Assembly (NCBI GenBank): GCA_013396525.1
Contig: VWYX01000008.1
Coordinates: 2,299,455 to 2,363,454 of the forward strand
Length of the DNA: 64,000 bases
Direction of reading: 5' to 3'
Source: Chaetorhynchus papuensis
Taxonomy: Eukaryota > Chordata > Aves > Passeriformes > Rhipiduridae
Numbering within the stretch: the first letter of the stretch is position 1; every line of letters starts with the position of its first letter. A model generated the notes under the pieces. The model was not told the DNA's origin, searched no databases, and worked only from the letters and a program-made list of their open reading frames with translations. The position numbers and the translations under genes are program-made. Shown piece after piece: positions 33,634 through 45,354 of this stretch.

Positions 33634-35700
33634 CTGAAACAAACAGGAGGTTTAGTAGACTTGAGTTAGAAGCTTTAATTACTTATGAGCCATGGTTACT
33701 TAAGTAGCTTGTTATACTGCAAATCATTTCAGCAGTTTGCCCCTGGAGAGTCCTGGTACAATAGTGAAGCACACTTATGCAATGTTTTAAGCCTCTTAAG
33801 AGATCTCAAGTCACCTGTCCCCATAAATCTTAATCTATGCTGCATCCACCTCCACAAAATTTGAAGCCTGATGAAGTCAGACAAGGAACAGATTCTTTCC
33901 ATCCTTAAGTAAAAAAATCTGCCTGGGGAAAACCAGTATATAATTTCCCAAATATATTTCCCCAAGTATAACCAAAAAATGCCTACAGTTCAATGATGTG
34001 AATCATGGAAGTAAGAAAATTCTTCAATACTGTAAGTGTTCAATAGGAAATGGTTTTGCTGAAATAGTAAGGGTATTGATAAATTACATGTGTGATACAC
34101 CTACACTATGTCTGCAGGACAAGCAGTATCTTCATTGTCAGCTGCTCTTACTGTTCATGCTAGACAAATATTTCAGAGAGTGACTGTGTGTTCAGCAAAA
34201 GAAAACAGCACAAATCAAAACTGAAAGTTGCTTTCCACTAGGAAGTGGTAACCTGGGAGTCAATGTGGGCAATGGAAGTCTAGCTGGGAAATACAGAAGC
34301 AATTCTGCTGCTTGCATCCCCCAGGGTATCTTCTGTCAAGGGCAGGGAAGCAAAATCTGAGAATGCAGACTTTCTTATCAGAGACAAAGAAACCTGAGCT
34401 TTCTTCCTTAGAAACAAGTACTTTTATCTCCAAAATGTTCTGATGTGTTTAAGATTGAATTGCCAAGAGAAAGGACTGCTTTTTGTCTGAATCAACTCAG
34501 ATCTCAGCAACTTGTGTTTGCTAGTGTCTAAGTATCTATGCAGGACACAACACCTCATACTTGGAAAGATGAGTAACAACACTCTTTCACAGTTCTTCAT
34601 ACAGAATCAAAGGAACCCAGTCAGTAGATAATATGTCAGCTATCAACTAAATCCCTGCACAAGAAGAATACCAGGAGTCCTGATGCAATGAGTTCCCATT
34701 ACCCTTTAACTATAATTCCGATGAAGCTGACAGTATTTTACAACCATTAGTAAGTTCAGCCAGAACCTGAAGTCAGAATTTTGGTCTCTCTGCCCAGACT
34801 GATCAGTTAGATTACCTGCATCTGTTTTACAGTTTAGTGGCAGTTTTAATCAGCAATGCTGTTGTGTTCTCTGGTGAGAAAAGGCATGCTTTGCCTGCTC
34901 AGCATCTGGATTCTTATCAGAGGGTAGCTCAGGAGCTTTTCAGCAAGTCCAAGCTGCCAAATGCACTCACCTACATATCTGAGAAGTACCAACACCCTAG
35001 TCCTCTTTTCTACTCTAAACCTTAGTTGCCACATGCCCTTCAAACTCCTGACCTTGGCTTCATGTACTGAGTCCAAAAAGATTGTGCTACAGCCAGAAAG
35101 GGAGGAACTGCCCTTGGGACTCTCTGCTGATGGGCAATTCCAGTCACTGGGCATATTAAACCTATGGGAGCACAAAACTGTTCTTTCTATAGCACAGCAT
35201 ATCACCCATCTCCACACCCTTCCTTAGGGCCTTTATCAATTGAGCCTGGATTTAAAAAAAAAGCAGAACCTAAATCCAGGTCTGCTGATCAAGTTTACAT
35301 TCAGGGCAAAGCAGTTTAGGTTTAGCACTGCTGAGTTTGGAAGACTGAAGATTATTAATAAATGAATTTGGCAATCAGCTGCTCTTGCCACTATATATAT
35401 CTGGCCCATTAATGGAGCAGTTAGCAAGCAGCTTTCTGTAGTGGTTAAACTGCATCTGGTTTGTGCTTTATACTTCCTCTTTTGTTAACATGAGCAAGAC
35501 ACTTTTTTATAGCACGAGCACTGAGACAGCTGGGTAGAGGCACCTCCATTCTCCATCATAAAGAGTTGGATGTACAAACTTTAGCTCAGAACCCACTACT
35601 AAATCCAAGTGACAGCAAATCACATTTGCACCATTTGTATGTTGGAAGCTTTCTAGACTGACACATCTTTTTAGAGGGATGCCAGAGTACTCATGTTAAA
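33634..35700. other. Non-coding region upstream of ACSL5
   Basis: Should contain part of the ACSL5 first intron. No CpG-rich promoter, conserved exon or recognisable repeat was seen. A 123-codon minus-strand frame (34846-35217) has no recognisable features. Confidence 0.6.
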
Positions 35701-35705
35701 ACTCC
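35701..35705. repeat. Target-site duplication, left copy (ACTCC)
   Basis: ACTCC directly precedes the TGTCATGG terminus of the LTR and is repeated exactly at 36935-36939. Confidence 0.88.
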
Positions 35706-36934
35706 TGTCATGGTTTGACACTGACCCAACACCAGGCACCCACAAGAGCCACTCACTCACCCTCCCCTGCCACAGCTGGGCAGAGGAGGGAAAAGGAAAA
35801 AAAAATTAATGAATGCTTCATGAGTGAGATAAGGACCAGGAGAAACATTTCAAGGCTAAACAGACTCAAGTTGCAAAGTGAATTTATTACTGACAGTATC
35901 AGAGGAGGATAATGAGAAGTAAAATAAGCTCTTAGAACACTTTCTCCCCCCAACCCCTCCCTCCTTCTCACCGACAGCACAGGGAGACAGGGTGTGGGGG
36001 TTTGGTCAGTTCATCACTGAGATTTCCTTCCACTACTCCGGGAGAGGAGTCTTTCCCCTGTGAAGCCATGGGGTCCCTCCCACAGGAGACAGTTCTCCTG
36101 AACTTCCCCGGCCTGGGTCCACTCTCAGGAGCAGCAGCCACACCGCACCTGCTGCAGCGTGAGCCCCTCCCAGGGCACACAGCCCTCCCAAAACTGCTGC
36201 GCCATGGGTCTCTCTTTCCACGGGGTGCAGCCCTCCAAGGACAGGCTGCTCCAGCCTGGAAGCAGGGCCCTGTCTCTCCACCGGGTCTCCCACTGGATCA
36301 CAGCCTCCTCCAGGCACCCACCCGCTCTGGCACGGGCACCTCCCCGAGGGGCTGTGGGTGGATCTCTGCATCCCCCGCGGATCCCCAGGGGCTGTGGGTG
36401 GATCTCTGCATCCCCTGCGGATCCCCAGGGGCTGTGGGTGATCTCTGCATCCCCCGTGGATCCCCACGGGCTGTGGATGGATCTCTGCATCCCCCATGGA
36501 TCCCCACAGGCTGTGGGTGGATCTCTGCATCCCCCATGGATCCCCATGGGCTGCAGGGGCACAGCTGCTTCACCATGGTCTTCACCATGGCTTGCAGAGG
36601 CATCTCAGCTCCGGCACCTGGAGCACCTCCTCCCCCTCCTTCTCCACTGACCTTGGTGTCGCCACGTTGCTTCCCTCACATGTTCTCACCTCCTCCACTT
36701 CTCTGACTAGAATCCAAAATCTTGTGATTTTGTTTTGATTTTCGTCTTAAATATGTCATCACAGAGGCATTACCAACCTCTCTCGTTGGCCCAGCTTTGG
36801 CCAGCAGCGTGTCCATCTTCAGAGCCATCAGCCATTGGCTCTGCCAGACTGGTGGAAGTTTCCAGCAGCTTCTTCACAGGAGCCATCCTTGTGGCCCCCT
36901 GCTACCTAAAACCAGGCCATACCAAACCAATACA
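35706..36934 (-). mobile_element. Solo LTR of an endogenous retrovirus (about 1.23 kb)
   Basis: In the minus orientation the element starts TGTATTGG and ends CCATGACA, a TG...CA pair with short inverted ends, and is flanked by an exact 5-bp direct repeat (ACTCC). Orientation is inferred from a TATTTAA box about 180 bp from the 5' end (36747-36753) and an AATAAA signal near the 3' end (35883-35888), both on the minus strand. No gag, pol or env frame is present, so it is a solo LTR left by recombination between two LTRs. A 5-bp duplication fits an ERVL/class III-like element, of a kind common in songbirds; the family name needs a repeat library. It holds a 40-bp minisatellite and is much more GC-rich than its surroundings. 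Confidence 0.85.
36351..36560. repeat. 40-bp minisatellite inside the LTR, about five units
   Basis: GCTGTGGGTG (or a close variant) recurs at 36351, 36391, 36431, 36470 and 36510, then degenerately at 36550. The period is 40, with one 39-bp unit where a G is missing. Each unit also contains ATCTCTGCATCCCC and a GGATCC. The long GC-rich open frames here on both strands follow from the repeat and are not genes. Confidence 0.95.
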
Positions 36935-36939
36935 ACTCC
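36935..36939. repeat. Target-site duplication, right copy (ACTCC)
   Basis: Exact copy of 35701-35705, directly after the CCAATACA terminus of the LTR. Confidence 0.88.
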
Positions 36940-39900
36940 CCTTAGTAATGATTAGTAGCAATCAATTTGGGCACTTTTACAATCTTTTCCCATCCCCAGA
37001 TGGCCAGAAGGAATTTTTACTCAGTTCATTTCACATGACTCTTCCCTGGGCATGAAATTTTTCAAGCAGCAGTGAGAGAATAGAGCAGGTAACCAGAGAA
37101 GCCACAGGCCTGTACAGCTCAACCAGTTTTACTGACTGAAGTGTGCTCTCATCTGCTCATTTCAATAGTAATTTTAAGACAATTTCCCAGAAACCATGCA
37201 TGATAGGTTGTTTTTAGAGTATCATGCTAGAGGTAAGGAACAAAACTATCATATCTATAGCACCAAGTCGTCCTGTATAACTTATTTATATGGCTTAGCA
37301 TTAACGCAGCTTAGTCAGACAGATCAGAGCAGTTGTCACGAATAGCTACTGTCTGTTACAAGGATTTATTTGACAGAAAACTTACTGAAGACACTTGTCT
37401 GACCTTTTTGTGATAAGGATCAGAGAACTCAGTAACCCCAAATGCTCCATGCAACAGTAAACAAGTTGCTGAAAATTTTTCCGTTGGGGTATTTTCATGT
37501 TCTCACTGACTCACATGCAAAGCAGTTTGTACCAAGACATCTAGGAAGAATGAACATCAGCCCCTGAAGGATATGATTTTTTTGCTTGGAGCAAAGAACT
37601 CAAAGTCCAGAGAGAACACCTAATCAAGAAATGATCATTAAATGCAACAAAGCTTTTGCTTTCAGGTTCTGAACTGATTCCACAAGTCTCTTGCATAGAA
37701 AGAAAGAAAGACAAGGCAGTAATCTAATCCCAGTGTAGCCCACCCAGCATCCCTGTAGCTAGTCAAGGATGATTTTCAGTTATATTTGAATGAATTTTTA
37801 ATTTAAAGGAAGACCTGTTAACAAGTTTCTCTAAAGTCTGGGAAGTATTATGTGCTCATTAGCTTCTAAAGTTTGCTGGGTGTTTTTAGCAATCCATTAG
37901 CCCACTTACAGCACTGAATGAGACTACATATGCAGGACGATGCACGTACATCCTTTAAAGCTAGAGAGGTTAGCGTTGTATCAAAAAAAGCACAGATGCA
38001 CAAAACCACAGATCTAGGTAATACAACACAAAATGCTTTTCATATCTAAAAAACTATTTTCAACTCCCTTAATTTATTAATAGAATAGTGGCAGTGTTTT
38101 GCTTTTACTTTCCAACAACGTTTCCACAAATGGGCTTTAGTCACTTCTATCAAAGCACATAGGGTGTGTTATTCAAGCTGTGGCAAGAGATTGTCAGCAA
38201 ATTTGTCTCAATTCCCAGAATTAGGACAGTTGTTTCCTATGCCTAGAGCTTCTGCTGTAACTATTTGTCAATCCAAGTAGCTGCTAATTTATCACCTCTG
38301 GTATCATCCAAATGCCACTTAATCCTGCTGCCCTCAAAGCAGAAGAGCCAGAGAGAGGAAGGAATCTGTACTTGATAGACCTTCCCGTCCCTGGTGAGAG
38401 AACAGCTGCAGCCTGGATCTGCCCTATGGAACTGCTGCAACCAGAGTTTAACCCACAAATCCAAGTGCCCTGTGCACACGTAATACCTGATTTTTATCAG
38501 CTTTGTGAAAACTCAGTGCAGAACAAGGCAAAACCAGAGCATTTTGGGCAGACACCAGCAGAGCAACGTTGAGCACCAGCTGCCTTTTTATACATCTGAG
38601 GGGGCAGAGGTGGAGTGTTTGAAACCCCTGAGTTCTGAAGGGCTCAACTCCCAGAGGTACAAAATACTCAAGATGTCTCAAACCACCTGTTAAGCTTCTT
38701 GTGCAATCAGATGCTGGACAGTTGAAAGTGTACTTAGGTTGTCTGCCCTGATCAATGGTCAGAGATAAGATGAACTAAGCTCCAGAGTCAAAGGCTTAGT
38801 TTTTATCAGAAGCGATTACAGTGATACCATTAACAGCCTGAGTTCAGGAGTACACATTCTCATTTCTACTGTACCTCCCCCTTTACAGCTATTCCTTCAC
38901 TGCCTGGAAGGAATTAAAGTTATTCTCTATGTTCTCCACGTGAGGAGATTCCCTCCACTGGAAAGTGGCTGATCTTTGTACTTTTGAGTACATAAATATG
39001 AAGAAAAGTCACTGTCATCTCCATCCCAAGAGTTCATTATGGACACCAAAGCAATCTCTGATACTTGCACAGTTTTGGAAGCAATAGTCATACACTGCCT
39101 GGTCTTCTAGAGTTATATACTTTGTATGAAGGTTGCCTAAGCTTTTGATGTGATCATGACATCTTTTTTTCGCAGCATTAGTAAGGTAACACTGACTGTT
39201 TACAAGCAGGAAAAGTGGGGTACAGCCACCTACACTAATTAGTTACTTAACCACCGGTAGCTCACTCTTTCCATTTGCTTACGCAGTGCAGCTCTTGCCT
39301 GGTGTCGTCCTGCAGATGTGAGCCACTGTGCCAGTTCTTACTCCTGGGAAACTTTATGTTCCATATTCCTCCTTGATGCAGCTGAAGTCTTGTGTTCCAC
39401 AGGGTTTAGGAACATCTAACTTTGAGCATCCAGAGAGAAGCTAAAGCACAAAAGCTCAGCAGTGACTTCTGGTCAGAGCCATGCAAAAAACAAAGCAAAA
39501 TGCTCAGTAACCTGCATTAAGACCAGGATACGCTTCAGTGAGGCCTTGCTTTTGGAGCACCTCTTCAGAGAGTCAGAGCCAAACAGTTCAAGCACCCTTT
39601 GATCTTAGCTGAGAAGCACTCTGCTAGAGGGTGGGAAAGGACGAGGCCTCAGTAACTTACTTTCAGGAAGTAGAGTGCTGTGGTTTCTAAGCCTTGCTCA
39701 TGAAACCTATTGAATTCAAGCTTTCAGTGTCTTTAAATAGAAAGGTCATTTTTTAATAAGGAATTTTGCAATGGTGGATACGACACTACTTAATACTAAA
39801 AGTTATTTCCTCAGATAAATTGAAATCCAAGCTCTCATATAGTCTTTATATCAGATTTTCTCCTTGAAACTACCTACTCAGAAACATGCTCAACTGGCCC

Positions 39901-40817
39901 TTTGAAGTTTTTAAGAATTTAAAATATAGTCAGTATAGCAGGTTCTGTTACTGTTTATCCTGTTAGATAATACAGGTTCACTTCTTGCAAAACATTCATT
40001 CATCAATACTGTATTAATAGGAAGTTTTCTCTAGTGATAGGGCATGGTTGAAAGAGCAAGGACTAAAGTTTGATTTGAAAATTCACATCGAACTCCTAAG
40101 AAAACTAGAATATTATCACTAGGCACCTTAGCCACACAGAGAAAAGGTAGCACTTAAAGTTTCTAGATATTAATGTCCATAACTTCATATTATCACAGCA
40201 CTTCTATTATGAAGAACAAAGAATAAACACATATCTGAACTTAACTCAGCCCAAGGTCCGCATTTAACTGATAGCACACTACCAGAGATTTCCTAGGAGG
40301 CTCCTGAAAACCTCATTATCTTGAACCCTGCATCTAATCACTGCACTTGCACATTGGATTTAGTAAAGCCCATGTGAGGAACAACAAGCAAAGTCATGAG
40401 CAATAAAGCAAATAAAGTAGAACTTCATTACTTACACAGAAAATATAGCAGAGCACTTACAGAGATGAGAACTAGAGAGTAAAGGCACCTACCATTTTGA
40501 ATATAGGGTAGGAAGTCAGCCTCTTCTCCTTAAGTAAAAGGGAGCCTTAGCAGCACAGTACAAAACCAACACCACTTAGGTAACACTCATGCTAAAAACT
40601 ACAGCCAGTTTCCTGTACCCAGTTTAAATAAATCAGCAAGCAGAAAAGCACGTTGGGAGGGGAGCTTTAAAGGGGAGGAACTTGCATGGGGGAACTGGAG
40701 TGATTAAAAAAAAAAATAAAACAAAAACCCCAACAACCCACCCACACAAGAGGAAGTCATTGAGCTTTTTTGTTTGTTAATGAAAACAGCTTGAAGTAGA
40801 ACTAAATTAAAAGTAAA
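36940..40817. other. Non-coding region
   Basis: Gene-poor, AT-rich sequence between the LTR and the tandem duplication. No exon or RNA gene was recognised. The ACSL5 non-coding first exon could be here, but no convincing promoter was seen. Confidence 0.6.
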
Positions 40818-41106
40818 CCAAAAAATTTTGAAATTATATTTATAGCTTATTCTTTTTAATCTCTTTGCTATTATCTTCTCTATGTATAAAGCTGTATTCT
40901 CAGCAATAGCAATTTTCTCACTAGAGCTGCATGTATGTTAAGGTGAGCAGAGATTTGTAGCCCAAAAAATTTTGAAAATATATTTATAGCTTATTCTTTT
41001 TAATCTCTTTGCTATTATCTTCTCTATGTATAAAGCTGTATTCTCAGCAATAGCAATTTTCTCACTAGAGCTGCATGTATGTTAAGGTGAGCAGAGATTT
41101 GTAGCC
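40818..41106. repeat. Tandem duplication, two copies of a 144-bp unit
   Basis: 40818-40962 is repeated at 40962-41106 with an offset of 144 bp. Reading base by base I find one mismatch (AAATTATATT versus AAAATATATT). The unit is not a known repeat family to me and has no open frame. Near-identity implies a very recent duplication or an assembly duplication. Confidence 0.95.
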
Positions 41107-44100
41107 TGTAATACAACAACATGCTTTGACTACAGTATTTCTCATATACTGCTGCAATGGACTTGCTGGTGGGCTGGATTTCTGCTGCTGGTTTTGCTTT
41201 ATTTGGTTTTGCTGTTAGGTTTCTTGTTGCTGTTGGTTTTTTTCTTTTTTTTTTTCCAGTAGCTACCTAGTTCTTTCTGCTCTGTTACAGACTTACATAG
41301 GTGCAATTATTTGTACAAGGTAACAATGAATCATGTTTCAAGCTTCAGTTTTGTTTCCTGCTATGACAGGGATTTTTTTTTTATGATTTCAGAGTTTCAT
41401 TTCTTTGTTTAAAAGTTTACAGCTGTTGCAGTTTCCCTTTTTCCCTTCAATGCTTGTCTAATATAACTGGAATTTTGCAGTAGGTTTGGAGGGATGGAAA
41501 GACAGTAACTTCACCTATCTCTCTTCTTTATTGCTTTAACCTCAGATTTTAGAATTGTTTTCTCCACTTAGGAGTTTCCCCATCTGAAAGTTTTCCTATG
41601 CTGCATGATTTCAGAAAAATCTGCTTAGCTAGACAAACCATAAAGCTGAGATGGACTTAACATAGCATGTACTTGCATCCAAAATACAATCTGTACTGGA
41701 CCTTGGCTTGCTAAAACACGTAGCCCCTACTAATTGCAATTATGTTTTTATTGCTTCTGTAAACTTTATACTGTTCAGGTACAGTTAACTTACATGTAGT
41801 TGTGGCTTCATTTAGCAATGTAGGTATGTTTTAGGGAAACTGGGGGTTGATTCACTGATTTTCCTGTAAGCTGAGGATTATAAAGGGTTAGCTTATTCTT
41901 CATGAACCTCCTCTGCCTCTGGCTTTTCCTTCCCAGACCTGTTCCTGTGGCATTTAAGAGAAGCTATGAGCTTCAGCTTTAACAGTGCCTGTCAGGGTGC
42001 ATTTAGAGAAAGGAGACAAGGTCAGGCTCCCAGCCCAGCCAGTTCCATTACCACCCGCTCTGTGTGCCTCTCCGAGCATTTTCCCCCTTCAGCTATCTGG
42101 CCTCAGGCTGTTATTCTTCCAGGAGGAAGAGAAAAAGCAGTGAGTTTGCCCTGTCACTGGTCAGCGGTTGGGTAGCAGTGCTGTGTATCTCAGGTGTGCT
42201 GACTTTGCTGCAGGGTGGGAGAACATGCCCACAGCACTGCCAGGAGCCCAGAATGTGATGCAGAGCTCCACAAGCTGGTAAGGCTACACTCTGTTGCCTG
42301 GACTCGGTGGGTGTCACAGTTCCAGCATAAACTGGATTAAAGGATGCACATAGGGAAGCTTCTCCTTAAGGATCATTTCTGTTCAATGCTCATAAATTAG
42401 AATACAGCTGACACTCTTCCCCTGATACACATAACAAGTGACATGCAAATGTTGAGGCTTTTAATTTTTCATAAATTATCTGAATAAACTCCAGATTTTT
42501 GAAAGGCACAGATCTTTTTTTTTGCTAGTAATTTTCTGTCAAAGAATAAAGAAAGCAGAGTCATGAATCTCAGCCTTTGCTTCTCTTTATACATGTATAT
42601 AAAATGTACACCTGCATCCCTCATACCCATTAGCAAATAAAGATGAGCAGTAGGTAGGCTTTGTATATAGGGAGCTCAGGTTGTTTCTTTTCTGTTGTCA
42701 CTGTCAAAAACGTTTTGCATAGAGGTGAGCTTTTGTAACAAACCTTAAGGTCATGGCACAACAAGAGCTTTTGTTATCCAAAGATGCCAAAAGAACCTTT
42801 CTATATATAGCAAATAGCAGAGGATGTAAATAAATGCAAGGGAAGCATTGGCTCCATGTACTGTTTTCTCTGTTATCCCTTCAAAACTTGGATTTAAATT
42901 TTGTGAGTCTGTGTGAGGTGTGAGCTCACTTTATTTAAATGATTTTTGATTCCAGTTTGTTTTCTTAATGCTATAAAAATATTAATTCGTTAATGCTCTG
43001 CTCTGCTTTTCAAGGGCTGTGTCTGGCTTTGTAAAGCAGGATAACTGCACTGGAACACAAATGATCTTCTCAGAGCACAAGTGGGTTCCTCAGAAAAGGA
43101 TAGGATGAAGGGTTTAGGACTTGGAAGAGCAGCATGCTTTCTTTGCAAGTTGTCTTGCTTGCAGCTCGATTCCAGTTTAATCTTTGTCTCCCCCATCCTC
43201 TCCCTTGTTACAGCTGCAGCTCTGTACACAAGCAAGAGCTTGGAGAAGGCTCCATCTCTAGAGCTAGAACAAGCAGTTGTACCAAGGCAATGGCAACAGC
43301 CATACCCTATGATCTGGGCTTTTAAACCATTACAAAAGGCATTATAGCATTTCTATGTTCTTAGTTAGGGATTAAGCTAGGTTCTAGTGTAGTAAACATT
43401 GCCAATAAGCCTGTGCATATAAATGATCTAGCATATTGCAACCTTTTACTGCTTGTCATGCTGTGGAAACAAATATTCTTATATTTTTGGAACCTGATTT
43501 AAACATTAGTGTGAATGGCAGCCTGGCACTGCTACTTTGTGCACTGTATCTTTAAATAGGCATAACTAACAAACTGATAAGAAAATGGCTTCAGCCTGGA
43601 CTGTAGGGAGGTTTCCACTTCCCGCCAGTCTATAGCAACAGAGAGTGTTGCTCTTGCTCCAGCTGTGATTTCCCTGTATACCACCCCTGAGCCCAGACTT
43701 GCCTCTTTAATAACATGCAGCCAACTATGCAGCTGTTGCCTTTAACAGTACACAGGGTGATAAGAAGGGTGCATTGGATCCAGATATTGCAGCAAATTGA
43801 GGTTATTATCCCACTTGCAGCACTTCTCTGCAGGAGCAGGAAGCCTAGTACTTGGGATACACAGGCTCTGATCAGGAGGGATTTGCTTACCTTCCTTCAG
43901 TGCTGGAGGAGGGTGGAGGGGCTGGTACAGCTTGCTTTCTTTTCTGCTTTACAACTCCCAAGGGGTGTTCTAGGGTTGGTTCTTCCCCAGCTCCAAAGGT
44001 GCTTCCCCAGCTCCTGTGGCAGCACTAAGCCCCGAATCATCAGAGTGTGGCTTTAATAAACAGGCAACACTGCACCCAGGTAACCTTTGAACCTGCCTTG

Positions 44101-44872
44101 CAATAGGTTCAAAGGTAAAAAAAAAAAAATTATTACTGTTCAAATATAAAGAGCAATTTTGGCTGGTTAGAAATGTTAAACATACAAGTCTTGCACAACA
44201 GCATTAGAAGAGAGCAGCTCATTGTGAAAACTAACCCCAGGCCTGTGAAAGCTGCTGCCTCGGGTTTTTCACAGGGCTCTCATTTACTCCCAAGTGTGCA
44301 CAGGGCACTGAATAAGTCTTGCTCCACTGAGAAAAGGTGCGTCTTAGATTGCACTTCAAGCAAGCAAACATATTCCAATATTTTTCACCAGATTTTTTGT
44401 GCAGAGTCCTGTCCTTAATATGTCCAGCTGTTGAGGCGTGGGTTTCCCTTGCAGCTCCAGTGGTCTGTGAAGTAGCCACTCCTTTGGGGTCAGGGCTCTC
44501 AGCACATCTGGGATGGATGGGGGGCTGGTTATCTCACCACAGTGCACCTTCCCTTTTGACGCTGTGCAGAGGTTAGTGCACTTGCTCGACTGCCAAGTAG
44601 GCCAAGCCTGTTTTGTAAGAGATTTCTTGTTTTGATTTAAACAACTGTGGTTTTGGTTTGTTTGGTTTTTTTACCTTCCTATATCTCTGAAATGGGAATA
44701 AGAGAGCCTGTGCTTAATGCTGCTTGAGAAAGGCAGTTGTGAGGTAAGGTATGCAGGCTGGGCTGGCAGGTGGAGCTTCCTGGCTTTGCTTCCAAAGGCC
44801 GTGGATATGATCTTTGGAAGATGTTTTCTGCTCATGATCCAAGAGATAGGGATAAATAGCAAAGTCCTTTCA
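41107..44872. other. Non-coding region
   Basis: Includes somewhat GC-richer patches (41960-42320, 43000-44060) with short open frames of 60-113 codons. No domain, signal peptide or family similarity was recognised. Confidence 0.55.
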
Positions 44873-45354
44873 GCACTCGCTTATTAGAGAGCATCCAAAG
44901 GAGGGCAACAAAGATGGTGAAAGGCCCTGAGGGGAAGCTGTATGAAGAGATGCTCGGGGTACTTGGTCTGTTCAGCCTGGAGAAGATGAGACTGAGGGGG
45001 AGACCTCATAGCAGTTACAACTTCCTCGTGATGGGGAGAGGAGGGGCAGGCTTCTCTTCTCTGTGGTGATAGTAACAGGACCCAAGGGAACTGCCTAAAG
45101 TTGTGTCAGGAGAGGTTTAGGTTGGATATTAGAAAAAGATTCTTCACCCACAGGGTGGTTGGGCACTGAAACAGGCTCCCCAGGGCAGTGGTCACAGCAC
45201 CAATCCTCACAGAGTTCAAAGAGTGTTTGGACAATGATCTCAGGCACATGGTGTGACTTTTGGGAATGGTCCTGTGCAGGGTAAGGAGTTGGACTCGAAG
45301 ATTCTCATGGGTCCCTTCTAACTCAGCATATTCTGTGATTCTGTGACTGGTCAA
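44873..45354 (+). mobile_element. CR1 LINE, 5'-truncated, with 3' tail
   Basis: About 480 bp of CR1 3' region: CTGTTCAGCCTGGAGAAGAT, TAGGTTGGATATTAGAAAAA, CAGGCTCCCCAGGGCAGTGG, and the end GGTCCCTTCTAACTCAG, closing with the typical ATTCTGTGATTCTGTGA repeat. 5' truncation is normal for this family. Old and non-coding; the minus-strand open frame over it (45106-45354) is a shadow. Confidence 0.92.

Noticed and set aside
36002..36706. 234-codon plus-strand frame and 101-165-codon minus-strand frames
   Set aside because: They are produced by the GC-rich LTR and its 40-bp minisatellite, repeat the same short peptide, and have no conserved domain.
40560..40720. TTTAAAT-containing, G-rich stretch considered as the ACSL5 promoter
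   Set aside because: No CpG enrichment, initiator or donor site that could be tied to the 33634 acceptor.
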